Positions 8,510 through 16,791 of a stretch of DNA of 35,506 nucleotides are shown here, in pieces. The notes beneath the pieces are model-generated. The model did no database searches. It was not told the DNA's origin and saw only the letters and a program-made list of their open reading frames with translations. The position numbers and the translations under genes were made by a program. Within the stretch, counting starts at the first letter, position 1, and every line of letters begins with the position of its first letter. The DNA lies in NCBI GenBank assembly GCA_944331865.1, contig CALVIZ010000010.1, positions 1 to 35,506 of the forward strand, written 5' to 3'. The DNA is from an uncultured Bacilli bacterium. GTDB lineage: Bacteria; Bacillota_I; Bacilli_A; RF39; UBA660.

Positions 8510-9745
8510 ATGTTAATAAAAGATATTAAAGCAAGAGAAATTTTGGATAGTAGGGGTAATCCTACAGTTGAAGTTGAAATGACTTTGGATAATAATGTTA
8601 AAAAAACTGCTAGTGTACCTAGTGGTGCATCAACTGGAAGTAGAGAGGCATTAGAACTTAGAGATAATGATAAATCTAGATATAATGGTAAAGGTGTTTT
8701 AAAAGCTGTAGAAAATGTTAATAAAATTATTGCTCCAGCATTGCTTGGTAAAAAAGCTAATCAAGCTAGTATTGATAAAATATTAATAGAACTTGATGGT
8801 ACAGAAAATAAAAGTAAACTAGGTGCAAATGCTACTTTAGGTGTATCATTAGCATGTCTTAAATGCTTAGCAGAGTCTGAAAATAAAGAATTGTTTGAAT
8901 ATGTATCTAGTAAAAATGTTTCTATGCCAATACCAATGATTAATATTATCAATGGTGGAAAACATGCTGAAAATAATATTGATATTCAAGAATTTATGAT
9001 AGTTCCTGTTGTTAAAACAATGAAAGAAAGAATAAGAGCTGGAGCAGAAATATTTCATGAATTAAAAAAATTGCTTGTTAAAAACAATTTTAGTGTAGGT
9101 GTTGGTGATGAAGGTGGTTTTGCACCAAATTTAGATAATAATGCTATGGCTTTAGAATTTATTGTAGAAGCTATAAAAAAAGCCGGTTATAAGGCTAAGG
9201 AAGATGTTTATATAGCATTAGATGTTGCTGCTAGTGAAATGTATGATAAGGATGCCCAAAAATATAATATTGATGGTAAAAAATTATCTAGCGATGAATT
9301 AATTGAATATTATAAAAGTTTAATAAAAAAATATCCAATATTAAGTATTGAAGATCCTTTTTTTGAAGATGATTTTGATGCTTTACAAAAGTTTACTGCA
9401 GAAGTAGGTGATAAAATAATGATTGTTGGTGATGATTATTTTGTTACTAACGAAAAATATTTACAAAAAGGTATTGATATGAAAGCAGGTAATGCAATTT
9501 TATTAAAGGCTAATCAAATTGGTACTATTACGGAAATGACAAAAACTATTTTACTTGCTAAGAAGAATAACTATAAAACAATAATTTCTCATCGTAGTGG
9601 AGAAACTGAAGATACATTTATTGCTGATTTAGCAGTTGGTTTGGAAATTCCTTTTATAAAAACAGGGTCTATGTGTCGTGGTGAAAGAATTGCTAAGTAT
9701 AATAGATTAATGCGAATCGAAGAAAAATTAAGTAAGAATAAATAG
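8510..9745 (+). CDS. eno: Enolase (phosphopyruvate hydratase)
   Basis: Protein of 411 residues that interconverts 2-phosphoglycerate and phosphoenolpyruvate in glycolysis. It carries the expected landmarks: ARQILDSRGNPTVE-like start (AREILDSRGNPTVEVE), SGASTGSREALELRD, GDEGGFAPN, the Mg-binding acids in LDVAASE, SIEDPFFEDD and VGDDYFVTN, the catalytic lysine in ILLKANQIGT, and SHRSGETEDTFIADLAVG. The ATG at 8510 follows GGTGA and matches the family start; the longer frame from 8465 would add an implausible hydrophobic extension inside the preceding terminator. The protein is about 20 residues shorter than usual bacterial enolases, mainly at the C-terminus. It is bounded by terminators on both sides. 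Confidence 0.96.
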   Translation: MLIKDIKAREILDSRGNPTVEVEMTLDNNVKKTASVPSGASTGSREALELRDNDKSRYNGKGVLKAVENVNKIIAPALLGKKANQASIDKILIELDGTENKSKLGANATLGVSLACLKCLAESENKELFEYVSSKNVSMPIPMINIINGGKHAENNIDIQEFMIVPVVKTMKERIRAGAEIFHELKKLLVKNNFSVGVGDEGGFAPNLDNNAMALEFIVEAIKKAGYKAKEDVYIALDVAASEMYDKDAQKYNIDGKKLSSDELIEYYKSLIKKYPILSIEDPFFEDDFDALQKFTAEVGDKIMIVGDDYFVTNEKYLQKGIDMKAGNAILLKANQIGTITEMTKTILLAKKNNYKTIISHRSGETEDTFIADLAVGLEIPFIKTGSMCRGERIAKYNRLMRIEEKLSKNK

Positions 9746-9769
9746 CTAGTGATAGACTAGCTTTTTTTG
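9744..9769 (+). terminator. Terminator of eno
   Basis: AGCTAGT (9744-9750) pairs with ACTAGCT (9756-9762), loop GATAG, followed by seven T. Confidence 0.9.
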
Positions 9770-9798
9770 TTGGAAAATATATAAATTTAAGATATAAT
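9770..9798 (+). promoter_or_regulatory. Promoter of nifJ
   Basis: TTGGAA at 9770-9775 and TATAAT at 9793-9798 are spaced by 17 bases, with GGAGATG at 9809-9815 as ribosome-binding site. Confidence 0.6.
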
Positions 9799-9820
9799 TA
9801 TTATAGCTGGAGATGATTGA

Positions 9821-12800
9821 ATGAAAAAAATAGTTGATGGAAATACTGCTTGTAGTAAAATAGCTTATTATTTTAGTGAAGTGTGTAGTATATATCCTAT
9901 AACACCTTCTAGTCCTATGGCAGCAAATATTGATACCTTAACTGGAACTGATTTATTAAATATATTTAATGCTAAACCAAAAGTATTAGAAATGCAATCA
10001 GAAGCTGGAGCAGCTGGAGCAATGCATGGTGCTTTACTTTCAGGAAGTTTAGCATCTACTTTTACGGCATCTCAAGGATTACTTTTGATGATTCCTAATA
10101 TGTATAAAATGGCTGGTGAAATGCTTCCGGGAGTAATACATGTTGCTTCACGTAGTTTAGCAACACATGCTTTATCAATTTTTGGAGATCATCAAGATAT
10201 ATATGCAACTCGTGCTACAGGTTTTTGTATGCTAGCTTCATCTAGTGTTCAAGATGCTCAAAATCTTGCAGCAGTTGCTCATTTGTCAGCGATTAAAGGA
10301 AGTCTTCCTTTCTTACATTTCTTCGACGGTTTTAGAACTAGTCATGAACTTAATACTATTGAAGAAATACCTGAAGATAAATTATTAGCATTGGCTGATT
10401 ATGATAAAATAAATGAATTTAAAAAAAGAACTTTAAATGTTGGTAATAAATATCAATATGGAATGAGTCAAACCGAAGACATTTATTTTCAATGTATGGA
10501 AGCAAGAAATAAATATTATAATCAAATATCTGATATAGTTAATGATTATATGACTAAAATAAATGAAATAATGCAAACAAATTATAAACCTTTTAATTAT
10601 TATGGAAGTGATGTTGCTGAAAATGTTATTGTAGCTATGGGTAGTGTTACTTCAACTATAAAAGAAGTTGTAAAAAAACTAGGTAATGTTGGTTTAATAG
10701 AAGTGCATTTATATCGTCCTTTTAGTACTAAATATTTGTTAGATGTTTTACCTAAAACTGTTAAAAAAATTGCTGTTTTAGATCGTACTAAAGAAAGTGG
10801 CTCAGTTGGGGAACCATTATATTTAGATATTTGTAGTGCATTAAAAGATATGGATATCAAAATTTATGGTGGTAGATATGGTTTGTCAAGCAAAAATACT
10901 ACTCCAAGTGATATTTATGGTGTTTATAAAATGCTTGAAGAAAATCCAGTTCATAATTTTACAATAGGAATTAATGATGATGTTACTAATTTGAGTATTA
11001 AACCATGTCCAATAAACATTGATAGTTCGCATAAAGAAATTCAAATATATGGTTTTGGATCAGATGGAATGGTAAGTGCTAGTAAAGATATTTTAAAAAT
11101 AGTTCATGAATCATTAAATAAATATGTTCAAGGATATTTTCAATACGATTCTAAAAAAAGTGGTGGAGTAACTATTTCTAATTTAAGATATTCTGATAGC
11201 GTAATTGATGAACCATACTATGTTACTAAACCTGAAATAACAATTGTTACTAAAGATATTTACTTTAAAATGTTTGATATGATAAGTAATTTAAAAGATA
11301 ATGGTATTTTATTAATTAATACTATAAAAAATGCTGATGAGTTAAATAAATTAATTCCTAATAAAGTAAAAAATATTATTAAAAATAGAAATATAAAAGT
11401 ATATTACATAGATGCTGAAGATATTGCATTAAAAAATCATATACCAGGTAAAATTAGTAAAATAATTGAATTATTAGCATTAAAGTTATTAAATGTTGAA
11501 AATGCTTTTCAATATATTGAAAATAGTATTAAAAAAAGTTTTGCTACTAAAGGTGAAGATGTTATAAATAATAATATTAATGCTATGAAAGAAGCTGAAG
11601 ATAAACTTCAAAGCATAGAGTTTAATGATGATTATTCAAGTATTATAGATACTTTTGATGAAAATGTTGTAGATTTAATTAATAAAAGAATGGGTAATGA
11701 AATAAGTGTTAGTAAATTAATGAATTATGCATATGGAAGATTTGAAGGTGCTACTACAGAAAATGAAAAAAGAAATATTTCTAATATAGTTCCTAAATGG
11801 AATAAAGAAAATTGTATAGAATGTGGCATGTGCGCTTTATCATGTCCTCATGCTGTTATTAGAAGTGTTACTAGTGAAGATGAATCTAAAGGTATACCTT
11901 TTATTGGTTATGATAATTTAAGATATGTTATTGAAATAAGTGAAGAAGATTGTACAGGTTGTGGAGTCTGTGCTAATGTGTGTCCTGGAAAAATGGGCAA
12001 TAAAGCACTAACTATGGAAGAAGTAAATAATAAAACTAAAATAGATTTTAATTATAATATAAAAAATCCATTAAATAAGTTCACAATTAAAGGATCACAA
12101 TTAGAAAAGCCATTATTTGAATTTAGTGGTGCTTGTGCAGGATGTGGAGAAACTCCTTATATTAAATTGTTAACGCAATTATTTGGTGAAAAACTTATTA
12201 TAGCAAATGCAACAGGTTGTTCAAGTATTTATGGTGGTAGTGTTCCATCAACACCTTATAGTATTCCTTGGGCAAATTCTTTATTTGAAGATAATGCTGA
12301 ATTTGCTTTAGGTATGCATATTTCTTATAAACAAAAAAGAGAAAGAATAGAACATATTATGAAAGAAGCAATAGATTCAGTAGATAATGAAGTTAAGGAT
12401 TTATTTAATGAATGGTTAAATAATAAAGATGATTTTAGTAAAACTATGGAAATTAAAAATAAATTAGTTGGTAAAACTATTCCAAAAGAATTAATTGATT
12501 TACTTGATTATATTCCTGTTAGAACTGTTTGGGCAATTGGTGGTGATGGATGGGCATATGATATTGGCTATGGTGGTTTAGATCATGTTTTGCATTCAAA
12601 TGAAAATATAAAAGTATTAGTCCTTGATACAGAAGTTTATTCAAATACAGGGGGACAAGCAAGTAAAGCAACTAAACTTGGTGCTGTTGCAGAATTTGCA
12701 AATTTTGGTAAAAGAACAAATAAAAAAGATTTATTTAAAATTGCAACTTGTGTTCCTAATTGTTATGTTGCAAGTATTGCTCTTGGTGCTAATATGCAAC

Positions 12801-13147
12801 AAGCAATTAATGCTTTTAAGGAAGCTGAAGAACATACTGGACCAGCGATAATTATTGCCTATGCGCCTTGTATTGAACATGGCATAAAAACAGGTATGGG
12901 TACAAGTATTAATGAAGAAAAATTAAGTGTAGAATGTGGCTATAATATTTTAATGCGTTATAATGGGGATTTAAAAATTGATTCTAATGAACCAAATTTT
13001 GAAAAATATGAAGAATTCTTGAATAGAGAGGTGAGATTTAATGCTTTAAAACTTAAAAATCCAGATTTTGCAAAAGAAATATTGGAAGAACAAAAAAAAT
13101 ATGCTAAAAAAAGATATGACAATTATTTAAAAATATGTAAAAAGTGA
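9821..13147 (+). CDS. nifJ: Pyruvate:ferredoxin (flavodoxin) oxidoreductase
   Basis: Single-chain enzyme of 1108 residues that converts pyruvate and CoA to acetyl-CoA, CO2 and reduced ferredoxin. Domain order matches the family. The N-terminal pyrimidine-binding domain carries YPITPSSPMA and the FGDHQDIYATRATG segment. A two-cluster ferredoxin domain has CIECGMCALSCP (from residue 665) and CTGCGVCANVCPG. The TPP domain has the proximal-cluster motif GACAGCGETPY, GGDGWAYDIGYGG (about residue 907) and DTEVYSNTGGQASKA, with a late cysteine in AYAPCIEHG. It is some 60-70 residues shorter than typical NifJ. It ends in TGA, evidence for the standard genetic code. The lipoprotein gene begins 6 bases later, so they form one transcript. 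It marks fermentative, anaerobic energy metabolism. Confidence 0.95.
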   Translation: MKKIVDGNTACSKIAYYFSEVCSIYPITPSSPMAANIDTLTGTDLLNIFNAKPKVLEMQSEAGAAGAMHGALLSGSLASTFTASQGLLLMIPNMYKMAGEMLPGVIHVASRSLATHALSIFGDHQDIYATRATGFCMLASSSVQDAQNLAAVAHLSAIKGSLPFLHFFDGFRTSHELNTIEEIPEDKLLALADYDKINEFKKRTLNVGNKYQYGMSQTEDIYFQCMEARNKYYNQISDIVNDYMTKINEIMQTNYKPFNYYGSDVAENVIVAMGSVTSTIKEVVKKLGNVGLIEVHLYRPFSTKYLLDVLPKTVKKIAVLDRTKESGSVGEPLYLDICSALKDMDIKIYGGRYGLSSKNTTPSDIYGVYKMLEENPVHNFTIGINDDVTNLSIKPCPINIDSSHKEIQIYGFGSDGMVSASKDILKIVHESLNKYVQGYFQYDSKKSGGVTISNLRYSDSVIDEPYYVTKPEITIVTKDIYFKMFDMISNLKDNGILLINTIKNADELNKLIPNKVKNIIKNRNIKVYYIDAEDIALKNHIPGKISKIIELLALKLLNVENAFQYIENSIKKSFATKGEDVINNNINAMKEAEDKLQSIEFNDDYSSIIDTFDENVVDLINKRMGNEISVSKLMNYAYGRFEGATTENEKRNISNIVPKWNKENCIECGMCALSCPHAVIRSVTSEDESKGIPFIGYDNLRYVIEISEEDCTGCGVCANVCPGKMGNKALTMEEVNNKTKIDFNYNIKNPLNKFTIKGSQLEKPLFEFSGACAGCGETPYIKLLTQLFGEKLIIANATGCSSIYGGSVPSTPYSIPWANSLFEDNAEFALGMHISYKQKRERIEHIMKEAIDSVDNEVKDLFNEWLNNKDDFSKTMEIKNKLVGKTIPKELIDLLDYIPVRTVWAIGGDGWAYDIGYGGLDHVLHSNENIKVLVLDTEVYSNTGGQASKATKLGAVAEFANFGKRTNKKDLFKIATCVPNCYVASIALGANMQQAINAFKEAEEHTGPAIIIAYAPCIEHGIKTGMGTSINEEKLSVECGYNILMRYNGDLKIDSNEPNFEKYEEFLNREVRFNALKLKNPDFAKEILEEQKKYAKKRYDNYLKICKK

Positions 13148-13153
13148 GGTTTT

Positions 13154-14143
13154 ATGAAAAAGTTAATATGTTTAATTTTAATGTTGTTTTTGGTTACTGG
13201 TTGTACTTTTAAGGGGGAATATAGGGTTGATATAAAAAAAAGTAAGGAAGTAAATTTTGGAATAACTATTGCTTTTGATGATCAGTTGTTGGATTATTTT
13301 ATTGCACTTAATGGTGATTCTACTCAAAACTATACTGATGAACAAAGATGGGAAATGATTGAAAAACTTATAATTGAAGAAAATGGTCAAAGTCCAGTAG
13401 ATTGTGGTTTTGTTTCATCAAGATATGAAAATGAAGAATATAAAGGCTTGACCTTTACTAAAACTTTTTCTAGTATAGATGATTTGGTAAGTAGTGATGC
13501 AAATTTAAATTTTAATAAATTAACTAATACGGAAGATATAAAAATGTTTACTAATGATAATGGAGTTTATTCTTTAAAATTATTTTATGAAAGATCTGAA
13601 GATGAACAGGAAATTTCATCTTATATGGATTTTAAATTTATTGTAACATTACCTAATAAACCTATTAATCATAATGCAACTAGTATTTCTGAAGATGAAA
13701 AAACATTAACTTGGGATATTACTAAAATGAGTGACAAAAATTTTGCTTTAGATTTTAAATTTGATACTATACCATGGAATTATATTTATATTGGTGGTGG
13801 AGTTTTATTATTAGTTGTCTTTTTACTATTTGCTTCTTCTTATATGAAAAAAAAAGGAAAAATTGATGTAAGTAAAATGCCAAAAGAAGTTAATAATTCT
13901 AATAATGTTGAGATAAAATCTAGTAATAATGCAAGTAATGAAAATAATTCTAAAAAAGAATCTATTGATATATTAAATATTGATGATAAAATATTAGATT
14001 CTTTAAATGAGCCAGTAGGAAATACTGAAGATGTAATAAATTTGGCTATGGTTGATAATTATCAATCAACAGAAACACCAATAAAAAAAGATGAGCCAAA
14101 TACAGAATTATTTAATTTTGATAATCAAGATAGTAATAAATAA
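13154..14143 (+). CDS. Lipoprotein with C-terminal membrane helix (LppM-like)
   Basis: Protein of 329 residues with a lipoprotein signal (MKKLICLILMLFLVTGC, lipobox VTGC with the modified Cys at 17). An extracellular domain of about 200 residues follows, containing a GEYRVDIKKSKEVNF start and a DITKMSDKNFALDFKFD end. Then comes a transmembrane helix (about 215-235, IYIGGGVLLLVVFLLF) and a polar, Asn-rich cytoplasmic tail. The outer domain resembles the LppM/DUF3153 class of lipoproteins with a C-terminal helix; that match is from memory and is tentative. It follows nifJ by 6 bases, but no functional link to pyruvate oxidation is evident. Confidence 0.75.
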   Translation: MKKLICLILMLFLVTGCTFKGEYRVDIKKSKEVNFGITIAFDDQLLDYFIALNGDSTQNYTDEQRWEMIEKLIIEENGQSPVDCGFVSSRYENEEYKGLTFTKTFSSIDDLVSSDANLNFNKLTNTEDIKMFTNDNGVYSLKLFYERSEDEQEISSYMDFKFIVTLPNKPINHNATSISEDEKTLTWDITKMSDKNFALDFKFDTIPWNYIYIGGGVLLLVVFLLFASSYMKKKGKIDVSKMPKEVNNSNNVEIKSSNNASNENNSKKESIDILNIDDKILDSLNEPVGNTEDVINLAMVDNYQSTETPIKKDEPNTELFNFDNQDSNK

Positions 14144-14150
14144 TATAATA

Positions 14151-14220
14151 AAAATAGATAATATAAAAATCTCGTTCCTATTTTTCTAAGAAACGAGAAT
14201 AAGTATCTATTTTTTTATTT
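14151..14220. terminator. Nested bidirectional terminator between the lipoprotein gene and the leftward small RNA
   Basis: An outer stem AAAATAGATA (14151-14160)/TATCTATTTT (14204-14213) is followed by T on the plus strand. An inner stem TCTCGTT (14170-14176)/AACGAGA (14192-14198) is followed by TTTTTATATT on the minus strand. It can stop transcription from both sides. Confidence 0.75.
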
Positions 14221-14320
14221 TTTAAAATAATACGAAGTTCTCTTGCGAGAACTTCTTAAAGAATAAAAAGGGGTTGACTAGTGTGATACTAGCACCAATT
14301 CGCCTTTAAGTGAATTGGTG
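14160..14320 (-). ncRNA. Candidate small RNA A, leftward, upstream of recG
   Basis: No reading frame fits here, yet the minus strand has a promoter, TTGACA (complement of 14350-14355), 17 bases, TAGGAT (complement of 14327-14332), placing the start near 14320. The transcript then has hairpin 1 CACCAATTC/GAATTGGTG (14293-14320), hairpin 2 CTAGT/ACTAG (14278-14292), a single-stranded TCAACCCC, and a 9-bp hairpin GAAGTTCTC-GCAA-GAGAACTTC (14234-14255) closed by a GNRA loop. The GNRA loop exists only in this strand, which supports the orientation. The end is either at 14225 or at the next terminator near 14165. I do not recognise an Rfam family. Confidence 0.5.
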
Positions 14321-14326
14321 ATTACT

Positions 14327-14355
14327 ATCCTAACCGATTTTGATTACTTTGTCAA
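14327..14355 (-). promoter_or_regulatory. Promoter of small RNA A
   Basis: Reading leftward: TTGACA (14350-14355), 17-base spacer, TAGGAT (14327-14332). The -35 is perfect, the -10 weaker. Confidence 0.5.
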
Positions 14356-14372
14356 CACTTTTTTTTAATTTT

Positions 14373-14381
14373 TGTTATAAT
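14373..14381 (+). promoter_or_regulatory. Extended -10 promoter of recG
   Basis: TGTTATAAT (TG at 14373-14374, TATAAT at 14376-14381) without a good -35. It sits 18 bases before the recG ATG with TAGGAG between them, so the leader is very short. Confidence 0.5.
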
Positions 14382-14398
14382 ATTTTTAGGAGCAAAAT

Positions 14399-16393
14399 AT
14401 GAATTTAAATTTAATTAAAAATATAGGTCCTAAAACTGAAAAAATATTAAATAAAATTAATATATTTTCTGTTGAAGATTTAGTAACTTATTATCCATAT
14501 CGTTATAATGTTATTAAATTTATTAATATAAATGATGCTAATGAGAGTGATATATGTTATGTATTAGCTACTGTTTTAAGTGTTGTTAAAATAAGTTTTA
14601 TTAAGAAAAATTTTAATAGATTAGATTTTATTGCTGCAAATAATAATATTAGTTTTAAAGTAACTATTTTTAATAGAGCTTTTTTAAAAAATAATTTGTA
14701 TGTTAATAGAAAAATAGTTTTAATTGGTAAGTATAATAAAATAAAAAATATATTTATTGCTAATGATATAAAATTTAATGTTGAAGATGGAACAATTGAA
14801 CCAATATATCATTTAACGGAAGGATTAAAAAATAGCAATTTAAGAAAATTAATTAATGAAAGTCTTAAATTAAAATATAAGGTATATGATTATGTACCTG
14901 ATATATTTAATGATAAATATAATTTTATTAATAAAGATAAAGCAATAGAGTTAATACATAATCCTAATAGTATTAGTGATATAAAATCAAGCAAATTAAA
15001 GTTAATATATGAAGAATTATTTTTGTATATGTTTAAAATTAATTATTTAAAATTATTAAATAAAAAATCAAATGGTATTAAAAAAATTTTTGATGAAAAT
15101 ATTTTAAATGAATTTTTAAATAGTTTAAGTTTTAAATTAACTCTTGATCAAGAATTAGTAATAAAAGAAATATTAAATGATATGAAAAGTTCTAATCGTA
15201 TGAATAGATTAGTTTTAGGAGATGTAGGCAGTGGTAAAACTATTGTGGCAATTGTTGCTATTTTTACTAATTATTTAAGTTCATATCAAGCAACTTTTAT
15301 GGCTCCGACAGAAATTCTTGCTAAACAACATTATGAAACTATTAAAAATTATTTTGAACCTTATAATATAAAGATTGCTTTATTAACTGGTAGCACAACT
15401 AAAAAAAATAAAGAAAAAATTTATGAAGAATTAGAAAGCGGTCAAATTGATTTATTAATTGGAACACATTCTTTATTAAATGAACATGTAATATTTAAAA
15501 ATTTAGGGTTAGTTATAACTGATGAGCAACATCGATTTGGAGTTAATCAACGAAATTTATTACAAAATAAAGATAATAAAAAAGAATCTGATGTTTTATA
15601 TTTATCTGCAACTCCAATACCTAGAACTTATGCTTTAACTATTTATGGTGATTTGGATTTATCTCAAATAAAAACTAAACCTAATATTAGAAAGGAAGTA
15701 ATTACTAAAGTAGTTCTTGAAAAAAATATAAAAGAAGTATTGTTAAAAATATATGAAGAACTTAAACTTGGCCATCAAATTTTTGTAGTATCACCATTAA
15801 TTGAACAAAATGATGAAATAAATTTAAATAGTGTATATGAGTTGAAAGAAAAATTAAGTAATGCCTTTAATAATGATTTAATAAATATAGAAATATTACA
15901 TGGAAAATTAAATGCAAAAGAAAAAGATAAATTAATGTTAGATTTTAAAAAAGGAGTAATTAAAATACTAATTTCAACTACAGTTATAGAAGTAGGAATA
16001 GATATTCCAAAAGCAAGTATGATAGTAATTTTTAATGCTGAACGATTTGGTTTAGCTACGCTTCATCAATTAAGAGGTAGAGTAGGAAGAAGTGATATTC
16101 AAAGCTATTGTTATTTGGTTACTAATAATGAAGATAATGCTAGATTAAAAGTTATGGAAGAAAGCAATGATGGTTTTTACATCAGTGAAAAAGATTTTGA
16201 ACAAAGAGGTCAAGGTGATTTGTTTGGGGTAAAACAAAGTGGTGATATGACTTTTAAAATTGCTGATTTAAAAAAAGATTATAAAATTTTATTGCAGGCA
16301 AAAACAGATTCAGAAATTTATATTAAAAAGTCTCTATTTAAAGGAAATTGTTTGTATGAAGAAGAAATAGAAAAAATAAATTTTTTAGATTAA
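14399..16393 (+). CDS. recG: ATP-dependent DNA helicase RecG
   Basis: Superfamily 2 helicase of 664 residues that remodels stalled forks and branched DNA. A wedge (OB-fold) domain fills the first 200 residues. The helicase motifs follow: Walker A GDVGSGKT (about residue 274), MAPTEILAKQHYE, DEQHRFG (375-381), LSATPIPRTYAL, TTVIEVGIDIPKA, RFGLATLHQLRGRVGRS, and the C-terminal TRG region ERGQGDLFG. Slightly shorter than the 680-700 residues usual in Bacilli, but all motifs are present. TAGGAGC precedes the ATG. Candidate small RNA genes lie on both sides, and the mobile element starts just downstream, so recG is the last chromosomal protein gene before the island. Confidence 0.96.
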   Translation: MNLNLIKNIGPKTEKILNKINIFSVEDLVTYYPYRYNVIKFININDANESDICYVLATVLSVVKISFIKKNFNRLDFIAANNNISFKVTIFNRAFLKNNLYVNRKIVLIGKYNKIKNIFIANDIKFNVEDGTIEPIYHLTEGLKNSNLRKLINESLKLKYKVYDYVPDIFNDKYNFINKDKAIELIHNPNSISDIKSSKLKLIYEELFLYMFKINYLKLLNKKSNGIKKIFDENILNEFLNSLSFKLTLDQELVIKEILNDMKSSNRMNRLVLGDVGSGKTIVAIVAIFTNYLSSYQATFMAPTEILAKQHYETIKNYFEPYNIKIALLTGSTTKKNKEKIYEELESGQIDLLIGTHSLLNEHVIFKNLGLVITDEQHRFGVNQRNLLQNKDNKKESDVLYLSATPIPRTYALTIYGDLDLSQIKTKPNIRKEVITKVVLEKNIKEVLLKIYEELKLGHQIFVVSPLIEQNDEINLNSVYELKEKLSNAFNNDLINIEILHGKLNAKEKDKLMLDFKKGVIKILISTTVIEVGIDIPKASMIVIFNAERFGLATLHQLRGRVGRSDIQSYCYLVTNNEDNARLKVMEESNDGFYISEKDFEQRGQGDLFGVKQSGDMTFKIADLKKDYKILLQAKTDSEIYIKKSLFKGNCLYEEEIEKINFLD

Positions 16394-16407
16394 TTTAAAA
16401 AATATGA

Positions 16408-16436
16408 TTGACAAAATAGAAAAAAAATATTAATAT
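16408..16436 (+). promoter_or_regulatory. Promoter of small RNA B
   Basis: TTGACA at 16408-16413, 17-base spacer, TAATAT at 16431-16436. The start would fall near 16442, at the first base of hairpin 1. Confidence 0.5.
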
Positions 16437-16441
16437 TATAC

Positions 16442-16546
16442 TAGCATGATACTTCGTCATGCTAACAACCTGATCTCTCTTACGAATCTCAATGTGAAGA
16501 GATCAACCAAAACCCCCTGAAGGCTACCGAAAGGTAGCCATTTTTG
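16442..16546 (+). ncRNA. Candidate small RNA B; its 3' end is the attachment site of the mobile element
   Basis: About 105 bases without a reading frame. Hairpin 1 is TAGCATGA/TCATGCTA (16442-16449/16457-16464). Hairpin 2 is TGATCTCT/AGAGATCA (16471-16478/16498-16505), extended by TTAC/GTGA around one bulge. A C-rich single-stranded segment ACCAAAACCCCCTGAA follows. A terminator GGCTACC-GAAA-GGTAGCC (16522-16539) with a GNRA loop and a T-run ends it. The C-rich stretch could pair with Shine-Dalgarno sequences, as known for RsaE/RoxS and FsrA, but that role is inferred. The layout parallels small RNA A. It is not a tRNA, tmRNA, SRP RNA or 6S RNA that I recognise. Confidence 0.55.
16513..16522 (+). 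repeat. Left attachment-site repeat (attL core)
   Basis: CCCCCTGAAG, identical to 34867-34876. Both copies end on the first base of a terminator hairpin, but the hairpin arms differ (GGCTACC here, GAGAGCA there). Crossover therefore probably falls just 5' of the small RNA terminator, and the incoming element supplies a replacement terminator. Confidence 0.5.
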
Positions 16547-16579
16547 TTTATATTAAAGGGTTTTAGACCTATTTAGTAA

Positions 16580-16603
16580 TTTTAGGTACACTTTTAGGTA
16601 CAC
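16580..16603 (+). repeat. Tandem 12-base repeats, putative integrase arm-binding sites (left)
   Basis: TTTTAGGTACAC occurs twice without a gap (16580-16591 and 16592-16603), 58 bases inside the left attachment repeat. Short direct repeats at this place are typical arm-type sites for the N-terminal domain of tyrosine integrases. A similar pair lies at 34952-34974. Confidence 0.5.
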
Positions 16604-16639
16604 AAATTTAAAAAAGAACTAAAAAACTATGTTTTGAGT

Positions 16640-16723
16640 GGTAATAATATATTTATATATTATTACCATAATAAAACCAAAAACAGAGAAATTTAGAGTA
16701 TTAAAAAACATATCTAAATTTCT
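16640..16723. repeat. Two perfect inverted repeats at the left end of the element
   Basis: GGTAATAATATA/TATATTATTACC (16640-16651/16656-16667) and AGAAATTTAGA/TCTAAATTTCT (16687-16697/16713-16723). They may shield the AbiE promoter from readthrough or be recognised during recombination. No T-run makes either a clear terminator. Confidence 0.5.
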
Positions 16724-16732
16724 TTAATTATA

Positions 16733-16767
16733 TTGACAAAATTACTGATAAACATTATAATATCAGT
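16733..16767 (+). promoter_or_regulatory. Promoter and operator of the abiE operon
   Basis: Perfect TTGACA (16733-16738), 17 bases, TATAAT (16756-16761). The inverted repeat ACTGATA (16744-16750)/TATCAGT (16761-16767) brackets the -10. AbiEi antitoxins are known to repress their own operon by binding inverted repeats, so this is the likely operator. Confidence 0.7.
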
Positions 16768-16791
16768 AGATTTGTCAAAAGGAGGAAAATT

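Noticed and set aside
13145-13147. Use of TGA as tryptophan (Mycoplasma code)
   Set aside because: TGA ends nifJ right before the lipoprotein gene, and tryptophans are encoded by TGG throughout, so the standard bacterial code applies.
14273-14356. Rightward riboswitch-like fold closed by GTTGAC/GTCAAC upstream of recG
   Set aside because: The same bases form a good leftward promoter and a leftward RNA with a GNRA loop, and no rightward promoter precedes the fold, so the leftward reading was preferred.
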